This document shows positions 1-9,130 of a stretch of DNA of 64,000 nucleotides, in pieces; position 1 is the first letter of the stretch, and each line of letters starts with the position of its first letter. The stretch comes from Symsagittifera roscoffensis. Its lineage: Eukaryota > Xenacoelomorpha > Acoela > Convolutidae. Below the pieces are notes generated by a model that was given only the letters and a program-made list of their open reading frames with translations, was not told where the DNA came from and searched no databases. Where the stretch lies: positions 8,404,386 through 8,468,385 of the forward strand of contig NC_087063.1 in NCBI RefSeq assembly GCF_963678635.1, written 5' to 3'. A program made the translations under genes and the position numbers.

Positions 1-33
1 ATAACTGTAAGTATAACGATTAATGCTATAAAA

Positions 34-942
34 CAGGGGCGGATTTAGGGGGGGGGGGTGAATAAAACAGGGGCGGATTCAGGGATTTGACACCCTGCCG
101 ACCCAAAGGGTCCCCCCTTTGATACTTTTTCCGAAATCCATTTTTGGCCGACCGACCCTAAAATTTTTCTAAAGGCGCCTTCGGCGCCAATATATGCTAT
201 TTTTGAGGGGGAGCGCATTTTTTTATTGATCGAATCACTTTTGAAAGGTCATATAAATCATGTTTATAACAAAAGCTAAAAAAAAGAAAAGAAGCTGAAT
301 TATATCCAACTTCTCGCTGCCTTGAAATTGACAGTTTTGATTGAAAAAAATGCCTATGCACACGTCAACCAGACCTGAAACATAGGAGCGTAGCCAACAA
401 ACAAATTAAAATTGTCAATGAACTCAGTAGCGGATTTAAGGGAGGGCGGAGAGCAAATCTTCCTCCCCCGGGAATTCGATTACCTGACCACCCAGAGGTC
501 CAGGGGCGGATTTAGGGGGGGGGGGGGTGCGGACGCCTTCCCCCTCAGGGATTCGACCCCCTGCCGACCCAAAGGGTCCCCCCTTTGATACTTTTTCAGA
601 AATCCATTTTTGGCCGACCGACCCTAAAATTTTTCTAAAGGCGCCTTGGGCGCCAATATATACTAACTTTGAGGGGGAGCCTGCGCCAAAAAAAAAACGC
701 GATTTTTTTGTCAAAATTTTTCAAAAAGTGCCCAAAAACGGCTTTTTTGACTGTTTTTTCAAAAATTTGCCTGCGGCGCACAAAATTTAGCCAAAATAGG
801 GGCAAAACAGTGCTTTGGGAGAGCGCGAAAAATAAAAATCAATTTGGTCGACCTAAAAAAAAAAAAGGTCGTCAAAATTTTGGAAAATTTTCTGAAAATC
901 CGCCCCCCCCCCTCTCGAGAAAATCCTAGAGATCCGCCCCTG
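34..942. mobile_element. hAT-like non-autonomous element (nested MITE)
   Basis: The element starts with CAGGGGCGGAT at 34 and ends with ATCCGCCCCTG at 942, giving short terminal inverted repeats. It is flanked by a perfect 8-bp direct repeat CTATAAAA at 26-33 and 943-950, the target duplication length typical of hAT elements. Further copies of the left end occur inside it at 68 and 501, so younger copies inserted into an older one. No transposase is present. Related sequence occurs near 12790, 40195-40440, 45354-45860, 58230-58600 and 60780. The G and C homopolymers next to the ends are a family trait. Confidence 0.8.
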
Positions 943-1147
943 CTATAAAACATCCATGTTCTTTTTGCCTATAACCCTGAAATATGTATTTTTTTAAAAT
1001 AAGGCTGTTTAGAAGCAGTGAATTTTTCATTCAGAGGCGTCACGTTGACTTACAATTGTCTTTTCACTACCTCCTGAGCTTGTTTGTACTTCACAACCCA
1101 CCAAACATTAATTTGGAAACTAATTTATTAAGAGTAATGAACGTAGT

Positions 1148-1392
1148 TGTCATACCTCAATGTATGATCGTGATTATAATGAATCCGAACGGATTGATAA
1201 ACGTAGTCTTTATGTGAGTTTGATAAAAACAGCTGTTGTTCAGAAACATAAATTATCGACTGAGACTTGCTCATGGACTTAAGTCGGCATGGAGCCGTAT
1301 CAAGGTCAACTGACCAAACAATATATATAAATCTGTTAATCAAATTAATAAATAACAACGATGATAAGTTTATCGATCCGTACCGGATGACA
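1148..1392 (-). repeat. 3' LTR of the gypsy-type element
   Basis: A 245-bp partner of the repeat at 7858-8102, same length and with no indels between them. The differences are scattered substitutions. Confidence 0.95.
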
Positions 1393-1404
1393 CTCCCTCT
1401 TCTC
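1393..1404 (-). promoter_or_regulatory. Polypurine tract
   Basis: Immediately upstream of the 3' LTR the minus strand reads GAGAAGAGGGAG, an all-purine stretch in the position where plus-strand synthesis of LTR retroelements is primed. Confidence 0.7.
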
Positions 1405-1486
1405 AGGAAATTTGAAAGTTTCAATTTAGCGTTTTATAGTCCCTTGAGGACTGTTTGTGCATTTTCTCCCTCTTGCCTATTGTTCG

Positions 1487-2362
1487 CTATTTCATCGTTT
1501 CTTCCACTTCTTGGTTGTTGTGATCATCTTCTAGTTTTTCGCGTTCCTCTTGTGTGGCATCATTGTTTTTGGTGTTGTCCGCTTCATTGCTGCTTTTCCT
1601 ATTTTCAATATATAAAATGTCCATTTTGTTCGGGCTTTCATCTGACGAAATGAGGTGGATAACTTTGTCCCTTTGTTTCGCCTTGTTTTTCGGGCTGATC
1701 GCCTCCAGAAAATTCATGCACGCCTAATACTCGAGTGTTTTGTCCGTGAAGCCCATTTCCTGAATGAGCGATTTGAAGCTTGGTTTCGTCGGTGAGTATA
1801 TCTGATCTGGAGAAAATCAATGTTGAATTTTACCGTCTTTTTGTGTGTGGTTGATTCTTCGATGGTATTTATTGGGATGGGGTCCCCAAAGTTTTTGCCA
1901 AGGTTGAGTGACATTGGCGAGTGGAGCGTCTCGATGGTGCCATGTTCGCTGAAGTTGAGGTTGCTGCTGGCGGTGTTTAAACCTTTTGGGCGATGGTTCG
2001 GCCGCTTCTGAATTTGAAGACTTGTTGCTCTCCGTGTCACTATGGGTGGTTGTTTCCTTGGTTGGGGTCTGAATTTTCGTGCTTTCCTCCAATGAGGATA
2101 GACTCATTCCTCGCGGTTTGTCGCACGGACGTCCACCTGTCCTCTTCCCCATTGGCTTGCCCCGCCGTTTGGTTGGGCTGGCTTGTTTGTTGCTCTGCTC
2201 CTGTAGCGTTGTTTGCTCTTTTCTTGTCATTTTTCTTGTCAGCCCTGTTTGTTCATCCTCCCGGAACATACTATGTTGAGGCGCCGTCGGGTCCTCGATG
2301 TCTAAAAAACGAAGACAAGGTCCTGATCTCCTTGCCGATTTGTAAGCTACGTAGTCACTCAA
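1487..2362 (-). pseudogene. C-terminal basic tail of pol or unknown third frame of the LTR retrotransposon
   Basis: Fragments 2362-1817, 2040-1714 and 1717-1487 continue past the integrase towards the 3' LTR. The first begins VAYKSARRSGPCLRFLD, which could be the chromatin-contacting end of integrase. The rest is rich in Lys, Arg, Gln, Ser and Thr and has no domain I recognise. No signal peptide or transmembrane segment is evident, so it is not supported as an envelope gene. Confidence 0.45.
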
Positions 2363-2727
2363 CCGTGATGGTCGACACGGTCCGTAGATTAAAGGATTAG
2401 GTACAAAAGCAACCTAACTATTCCTTAAAAGTCTAGGTTGTTTCCCGAATGCTTTTACCCATGCTGTATGTGGTGTGTAAGTTTCCCGTCGATTGTTTTA
2501 TATTTTTGTTAGAAAGTTTTGGGATCTTTTACTTTAGTTGCCACTTGGATCGTTTTTCATGCTACTTGTTCTAGTCGTTTGCTAAGGTTTTTGTCGGTGG
2601 ATGTTTGTATTCCTTTATACCTATTGTTTATTTTATCTTTATTTATTGATATGTTGCGTTTGCGTTTCGCACCTGATGTTTGTTTTAATGTCTTGTCTGC
2701 TCCAATTGATTGCGGTTGTAGTTGTTG

Positions 2728-3919
2728 TCATTGGTTGATCGAAACTTCATCCTCCGACCTTTGTTGCAAGTCGTGCATGATTTCAGCTGGCAGAGGTGGC
2801 TTTGTGAGGTTTTTCCGATTTAAACATGCGTGTTTTGCATTTTCCCAGTTAAGGTTGGTAGGTGAACTAGTTGTTGCCAAGTTTGACAGGGGAGTATTTG
2901 GTTTTCTGCCCGAGTGTGCTTCAAAAGGTGAAATTTTTGTTACGCCATGTGGTGTTATGCGCAAAGTTTTTATTATCTCGGCAACGTCCGAAGCTAATTT
3001 GTATGGTTTATTTGCTGAATCTATTCTCATAACCCCCAGTCGACGTTTTAATGTTTGTATCATTTTTTCTACCACCCCTATGGCTCGATGATCGTCTACC
3101 GGCGCGAAAAGTAAATTTAAATTATTTGTGTTACTAAAAAGTTGGAATTTTTTTTGCTCTAAATATTTGTGCTTGATCACATCTTAATCGACGGGGTACT
3201 CCGTTATTTGAAATATACCGTTGCATGAATTTTATAGCGACATCCGCTGTAGTATTTGAAACAACTTCTGCTGTTGGAAATTTTGACCATTTGTCTATAG
3301 CAACGAGTATGTAAGCGTCCTTATTTAATTCATCGGGGAGGAACCCGGCAAAATCTAATTGTACTTCTTCATTTGGTTCTACGACCGAATCCATTTGGAA
3401 TGAATGATTTTTTCCTATTATTGGTTTAAGGTTTTTACCTTGCTCTGTACAGTGTTTGCAACTTTTCGCCATCTGGACGATTGATCGGTGAATGTGTGGA
3501 AACCACACGTTTTGACATAAATCCAGCATGGCGGCCGACCCTGGGTGTGTCATGTGTAGGCTTTCCAGTATTGTTTGATGCAGTTGTGTTCGCATAACGA
3601 TGCGTTCGTCAATCAACAGACATTCCTCCCGCACATGCAGTCTGTTGCGGACATTAAACCAATACTGTCCGTAGGCGGATTTTATCGCGTCCCAGTTCCG
3701 CTTTTTCACACAATTGATGAGCGTTCTGAGATTCTTGTCCTTTTTGGTAGCTGCGGCGATGAATTTGAACCCCAGGACCTTCTGCAATCTTTTTCGGAAC
3801 AGCGGTTTGTCCTCTTCTGTTTCCGTCATTGTTGTTTGGTTTACGGTTGCCACTATTCCTTCTGTGATTTCATGGTGGCTAGCTTCCAGTTGTGTGGCTT
3901 CGGGTTGTGTTCTTGTCAT
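2728..3919 (-). pseudogene. Integrase of the LTR retrotransposon (frameshifted)
   Basis: Frames 3919-3134 and 3180-2728. The N-terminal HHCC zinc site is visible (SLHMTHPGSAAMLD ... SCKHCTEQGK). The catalytic core shows VQLDFAGF (first Asp), LRCDQAQIF (second Asp) and, in the second frame, GVVEKMIQTLKRRL (Glu), giving a D,D-E core. A frameshift near 3150 splits the core. Integrase inserts the cDNA; the 5-bp target duplication fits its staggered cut. Confidence 0.85.
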
Positions 3920-4369
3920 AGTGGGCGGTTCTTCATTCGGGGCACGTTCCTCCTGGCTTGCGTTATTCTACTCACAAACTGCTCTTGCATTTCAGGCCGT
4001 TCCTCACTAGCGTCTGTTTGAGTTCCCAACAAACTTTTAAGTTGTCCGTCTGTACCGCTTGTGTTGTCTTCATTTTGGGGATGTGCTGTTTGGCTGGTTG
4101 TTTTTTCTTCGGTAAAGGTTATTGTCGGGAAGTTTTTGACTGGTGACCTTGAAGAAAGTAATTCCCTGGCGTCCTTGACGTCTTTTTGTGTAATTTCCAA
4201 AGTGGTGGCTGTCGCTTTTTTCTTCGTTAGTGGTCGTTTGTGCCACCGAGGATCTGAGAGGCTTTCCTCCCTGTCCGATGTTCCTTGCCCGTTAAGCAGT
4301 TTTTACTCCTTTCGGCCACGTGGGTTTAGTGATTTTGCTTCGTCCGGAATGAATCCGCCTTCGTATTTC

Positions 4370-5452
4370 CTAAGATCCTGTTTTCGGTTCATATTCTGTT
4401 GTCTGCGAATGAGTTTGACGAAGTTTGTTGAATTTTCCAACGAGTGAATTTTGTTTCGAGGTTATGTTTCGCGTCAGAGCTGTCTGATTTGCTGAGTGAT
4501 TTGAGCAGAACTGATTTGGTTTTTGTGTTTGCAATTGACCGCTTGCGGAATTTTTAAAAGAATGCTTTTTCAATTCACGTTTTGAAGTGTTAATTGTTGT
4601 CCTTTTATGTTCCGCGCGCTTTTTGATCAGCTGACAAGGTGCCAGATTCTGATTGGCTAACTCATTAAGAATGAAGTTATTTATGAATGTATTAATTGAT
4701 GCAACAACAAATTCTTCATCATACTCGCTTGGTGGTATTTCCAATCCAATTGGATCTCTTGACATATAGTCTATTAGCCCCATTTTGTTACCGGCTAAAT
4801 GTTTGATATCGAAGTGAAATGGGAATATTCGATCAATCCATCTGGTTAATCTACTCTGACTGGTTTTTGATCTTTCGCTTGCGTTTAAAACGCTGATCAA
4901 AGCTTGATGGTCTGTGATGACGGTGAAATGTTTCCCGTACAGATAGTATTTGTGGTGTTCAATTGCCCACACTACACCGAGTAATTCGAGCTCATTAACT
5001 GAATACATTTCCTCGAGGGAATTTAAAAATCTTGATGCATAGGCTATTGCCACCCAACCTTCTGGTAAATATTGTTCAAGCGACGCCCCTAATCCTGATG
5101 TAGAAGCATCAGTTATGATACGTGTCTCTAGACGTTGATCAAAATGTTTGTTTTGTGTTATTTCAGAGACTAGTTTTTTAATGTTTTCAAATGATGTATT
5201 ATGTTCCGGTTTCCAATTAATTGGTTTATTTTTCAGTGTGTTTTTCAATAGTGGCCTCAATGCTGCTGCTGTTTGTGCTAAATTTGGGATATACCTGGTG
5301 AGATGGTGTATAGAACCCATGAAGCTTTTTAGTTGGAGGAGGGAGTTTTTCAGTTGCCTCTGTTTTTTTTTTATAAAAGGTGTAGTGCCCTCGCTATTTA
5401 TAGTGTACCCTGGCCACTCAACTTGTTTACAAGCAAACTTACATTTGTCCAA
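4370..5452 (-). pseudogene. RT thumb, RNase H and connection region of the LTR retrotransposon
   Basis: A 360-residue open stretch. Residues 1-110 resemble the thumb/connection (FMGSIHHLTRYIPNLA). RNase H motifs follow: IITDASTSGLGASL, MYSVNELELLGVVWAI and FTVITDHQALI. After residue 230 the sequence becomes Ser/Thr/Lys/Asn-rich with no recognised domain. RNase H removes the RNA strand during reverse transcription. A further Glu/Thr-rich fragment at 4200-3916 links it to integrase. Confidence 0.85.
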
Positions 5453-5476
5453 TGATATGGCGAGATTTTCACCATC

Positions 5477-6195
5477 TTATCTTACCACCAGAATCGTTTG
5501 TAGTTTTTGTTTGTCTGTATCGATCGACCCCTTGGTCACAATCAATATGTCGTCTAAATATGCGTAGGTGTTTGACCAATTTGTAAGTGTGAGATCGATG
5601 GCCTTTTGAAATTCAGCCGGCATATCCGTGAGGCCGTGAAATCCAGTTTGAAATTGGTAGGTTCCTGTAGCATTGCCACCAATCAAACTGAAGTTGCATT
5701 GTTCCCGAGTTGGTTTGTCCAGCAGGATTTGTGAATATGCGGAATGCAAATCTAATGTTGAGAATAGAGTTTGCTGATTGTTGTTTGATTTGATCACCTG
5801 TGCTATATTGTATAATAGTAGATCGAAGTTAGGCATTTGATATTTATTCTTGTGAATAAATTTATTTATCTTTTTCGAGTCTAATGCCAATTTCACCGTC
5901 TGGTCTTTTTTATGGTAATCACGATTGGACTAATGAATTGTCGATCTGAATAATTATCCAGTTTTATTATGTGTTTTTGATCCATGAGTTTGTTGAGATC
6001 TTTTTCTACTCGTTCTTGTAGATGAATCGGGACACGGCGTCCCTTCTGCTGTACCGGAATAAATTCTTTATTGAATTGTGTCCGCATTACGTGGTTTTTT
6101 GACTTTTTAACACGAATGCATAGTTGTGGATAGTTATCTTTTACCCATTGTTTGATTTCCGGGTTTGATTGTTCTTGTTCACGTATATTCAGCAC
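5477..6195 (-). pseudogene. Reverse transcriptase domain of the LTR retrotransposon (frameshifted)
   Basis: Two abutting frames (6195-5893 and 5896-5477) together span the fingers and palm of a gypsy-type RT. Visible motifs are ISPIVITIKK, LFSTLDLHSAYSQI (the first catalytic Asp region) and AYLDDILIV (the YxDD catalytic pair, near 5560). A frameshift at about 5895 breaks the domain and another near 5470 separates it from the RNase H part. The function is copying element RNA into DNA. Confidence 0.85.
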
Positions 6196-6452
6196 GTCCC
6201 CTCGTTTCGGTTTTTCTTGTACTTGCCTTTTTCCAATTTGTGGGAGGAATGTTATTTTTTGCTTTCTTTGCTTTCTTTGCTTTCTTTGCTTTCTTGTTAT
6301 CTACAATGATGAATGGAGCAGCTCTTATTTTCCAGACTCCTGATTCAATTGTTACGATCAGTCTTCCCTTTGGAACAATTGTTTCACCATTGTAACATGC
6401 TAAATTCCGATCCGTATCTTCCGGTGGAATTTGTTTCAATATTGCGGTTTTG

Positions 6453-7025
6453 TCATTCTCTTGTAACCCCCGGGCGGTTTTTTTCGTTTAGGGATGACAT
6501 TGGACTCCCGGAGTCAGCGATTGCAAAAAGATCTTCTATTTTTGTCTTCAGTTTAATGATGTGCCCATTTAAATCATCCTCGGACAAATTTGTTGCGTGT
6601 TTTATTTCAAATGCTTCTGATATTGCCATCACTGAAAAATTACCGACGTGATACTCCGCCCAACTATTTTTTGACGTAAAATCAGCAAACGCGACTGGAT
6701 CGAGTTCTGTTCCTTGACTCTCTGATTCGGTTTCTTCTTGTTCTTCTTCATTGTTGCGGTCTCCCAGATAGTTAACATTTCCTGAGCGACACACTTTGGC
6801 AAAATGGCCCCGTTTGGCGCATTTAGAACAAATTTTATCCTTTGCGGGACATGATTGTAAGTGGTTTTGTCCGAATTGGTTACCACATTTAAAGCATTGC
6901 TTTTTAATTGTTGGAGTATTGGTTTCTTTGTTGTTGAGACTGACCTCTTGCATTTTGTTGACCTTGAGGATATACGCGTCCCCGAAAGTAACCACGGCCT
7001 CTTTGAGGTACCTGATTGTTTGCAA
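6453..7025 (-). pseudogene. Nucleocapsid zinc knuckles and protease of the LTR retrotransposon
   Basis: This 190-residue open stretch has two Cys-rich knuckles near residues 43-78 (CFKCGNQFGQNHLQSC, then CSKCAKRGHFAKVC), the RNA-binding signature of nucleocapsid. An aspartic-protease active-site motif AIADSGSP follows near residue 170 (DSG in place of the more usual DTG). It overlaps the preceding gag frame in another phase, which fits a frameshift either programmed or mutational. It stops shortly after the protease motif, so the protease is truncated here. Confidence 0.75.
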
Positions 7026-7858
7026 AATTACTTCGTCCCCGTGCGTTGATATAGTATACCGGTTCCTTTTTTGTTGCTTTTACTTGGTTTCCGAACGGAT
7101 TTGTTTTCATTGTGCGACTATGTTCGATTCCCTTTAATCTGCGTATTGCAAACTCATACGCATCTTGTGGGCTTCTTGTTTGCGCGAGTAACTCTTCGGC
7201 TATCTTTTCATTTTGTATGTGTGCCGTTAACATGTCTCGCACCCAATCGTCCTCTCTGTCCCCGCAATCAGCTCTTGAAGTCAACTCGACCAGATCAGCG
7301 TGAAATTGTTCCAGACTTTCCGTTTTCTTTTGTTTTCTGCAGATAAAGTTGTATCCTTCGAACGCGACAATTCTGGTTGTCACAAATATGTCTTCTAGAG
7401 TCGTAATTAGCTCTCTTGTTGTCACCGCGTGTAGCACTAGGCCTGGGCGGTTTTGCTGAGTTTGACGTTGGCCCTCGGCTCCCAGGCAAAGAAAAATGTA
7501 GCTTCTTACGTTAGCGTCTGCTTCATCCTATCGGAACTAGTTGCATAGGACTCCCTTTTCTCGGGCTTTCACGACGTGGTTCTCCCAAGCAACTCTTTTC
7601 ATGGTTGCGAACCTCCCGATTTTTCCTTTGAGCTTCTGTTTCTCCATTTATTTCGACCTCGTATATCGGTTCTGTGGGCTCGACGAGCGGAGGTTTATTT
7701 CTTTGAAGATTTCTTACTTCAATCCCGTCTTTGGCAAATACTGCCATCTCAAAAATCGCTGCCCACTTCGACCATTCCAGTGGTGGCTCGGCTGAGGCTT
7801 TCTCCCGGAAGGGGTTAAAATTCAGCGGGTTTTTTGAGTATCCTGCTGGCTGCGCCAT
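6904..7858 (-). pseudogene. gag-like region of the LTR retrotransposon (broken)
   Basis: Two frames make up the structural protein. The first starts with an ATG whose A is the last base of the 5' LTR (7858) and runs to 7523 in an open frame that also extends through the LTR. The second (7437-6904) carries a capsid-like stretch with LEQFHADLVELTSRADCG and DAYEFAIRRLKGIEH, followed by an Arg/Gly/Gln-rich tail. At least one frameshift separates them. The role in gypsy elements is assembly of virus-like particles around the element RNA. The match is to general gag architecture; I do not recognise the lineage. Confidence 0.65.
7840..7857 (-). promoter_or_regulatory. Putative tRNA primer-binding site
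   Basis: Directly after the 5' LTR the minus strand reads TGGCGCAGCCAGCAGGAT. It starts with TGG, as expected for pairing with a tRNA CCA end. The primer tRNA was not identified. The gag start codon overlaps this site. Confidence 0.6.
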
Positions 7859-8102
7859 GTCATACCTCAATATATGAGCGTGATTATAATGAAACCGAAC
7901 GTATTGATAAACGTAGTCTTTATCTGAGTTTGATAAAAACAGCTGTTGTTCAGAAACATAAATTATCTTCTGAGACTTGCTCATGGACTTAAGTCGGCAT
8001 GCAGCCGTATCAAGTTCAACTGACCAAACAATATATATAAATATGTTAATCAAATTAATAACTAACAACGATGATAAGTTAATCGATCCGTACCGGATGA
8101 CA
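7858..8102 (-). repeat. 5' LTR of the gypsy-type element
   Basis: A 245-bp repeat that begins TGTCATCC and ends GGTATGACA on the minus strand, so it has TG...CA ends with short inverted termini (TGTCAT/ATGACA). A TATA-like run (TTATATATATTG) about 70 bp from its 5' edge is a candidate core promoter. About 95% identical to the copy at 1148-1392. Confidence 0.95.
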
Positions 8103-8410
8103 GTAGTGAAGACTCTTATTTAGGTCTTGCTGATTTTTTTTTTTTTTTTCGGGAAAAAGTTTTAAAATTTGTTCACGCTCAAGTTTGATTTTTCACGGTT
8201 TGACTTGTGATTTCCTTTTAAGTTCAGTGCATTTTTATTGTTAAAAAGAAGGCAAACTCTACTATCGAACAGAAAAAGTTGAAAGGTCACAAAAAACGTG
8301 ATCGACTTCTAATTTCGAAAATGGAAATTAATTATCATATTTTCCAGCGAAATAAAAGTTATACCTATTGATCCAGTTTTCTTAAATTGGGTTAATTTTA
8401 ACAAAAAAGT
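8103..8410. repeat. Dispersed repeat family A, copy 1 (host of the LTR insertion)
   Basis: It starts GTAGTGAAGACTCTTATTTAGG and contains GACTTCTAATTTCGAA, a CCAGCGAAATAAAAGTTATA segment and CTATTGATCCAGTTTTCT. Similar strings in the same order appear at 10119-10400, 10435-10700, 15540-15780 and, partly, 59900-60120. The LTR element lies in this copy: its left flank ends AATGAACGTAGT, the same lead-in seen at 10119 and 10435. Family unknown. Confidence 0.6.
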
Positions 8411-9066
8411 GTCCATCATAATTGTTCTACAAAGCTGTCAGTTGGCTATTTTCTTTATTTATATAATATTGAGACCATGAGAAAGTTGGCTGTGAAAATT
8501 AGTGTAGATATGTTAGAGTTAATATGCCATGGCAATGCCAATATTTTAACGTAGTTGAATGATAAATCATGTTATCGATTTAAAAAAAATTTGGGCGCCA
8601 TCAATTAGCTAATCGATCCCAGCTCGCTGAAATAATATTGGTATTATGGGTTTTTCAACGCGAGACCTTTTCTAAACCCTACAAGCCATCAAACAACTCG
8701 AAACATTTCATTATTTCGTCATTTGAATAGTAGCGTGCTTGAAAAACTTGAATCAACTTGAAATGTTCCAATCTTGCTTTCTTTGAATCACTTGCTTCAC
8801 AAATTTGACTTTTTGGGAACCTCTTCAAGCTGTCAAAACCACTTCAAATATTTCATCCCTTGAATATCTTTATGAATGACATCTTTCGATCCGATTACAG
8901 CTATTAACATCAACTTTTAATGCTTCAACGAAAGAAATAAAAATCAATCTAGGTATATACAATTTTAAGGTAAACGAAATCTGGCGGGCTCTAATCGTGG
9001 TGCAAGTGCATTTGAATGTTTTAATTATAATTTCATGCAATAACATCGTTTTCTGATTGTTTTTAG

Positions 9067-9130
9067 CCGTGCTTTCCGAAGGGAATGGACCTAATGAAGT
9101 TCATCTCTACCCCTCCTCCAGTTCAAAAAG
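9067..9130 (+). CDS. TULP4: TULP4-like exon 1 in window
   Basis: Acceptor TTTTTAG before 9067 and donor GTGAGC at 9131; 64 nt, phase 0 to 1. It encodes [20 protein letters not shown], which by position corresponds to the end of the SOCS box in TULP4. The next exon's AT completes an Asp codon. Confidence 0.8.

Larger units (their letters stand above)
1148..8102 (-). mobile_element. Ty3/gypsy-type LTR retrotransposon, full-length but decayed
   Basis: Two 245-bp direct repeats (1148-1392 and 7858-8102) bound the element. A perfect 5-bp target duplication GTAGT lies at 1143-1147 and 8103-8107. Read on the minus strand the order is LTR, primer binding site, gag, CCHC nucleocapsid, protease, reverse transcriptase, RNase H, integrase, a basic tail, polypurine tract, LTR. 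The RT-RNase H-integrase order defines the Ty3/gypsy group. The two LTRs differ at about 12 of 245 positions (about 5%), so the insertion is not recent. The coding region is broken into at least ten frames by stops and frameshifts, so this copy cannot encode its proteins as it stands. No recognisable envelope gene was seen. Confidence 0.95.

Noticed and set aside
1487-2362. Envelope gene of an endogenous retrovirus
   Set aside because: No signal peptide, transmembrane segment or glycoprotein pattern; basic, low-complexity tail only.
6165-6395. Phe-rich plus-strand frame at a CTTTGCTTT microsatellite
   Set aside because: Antisense of the Lys/Ala-rich microsatellite part of the retrotransposon pol region.
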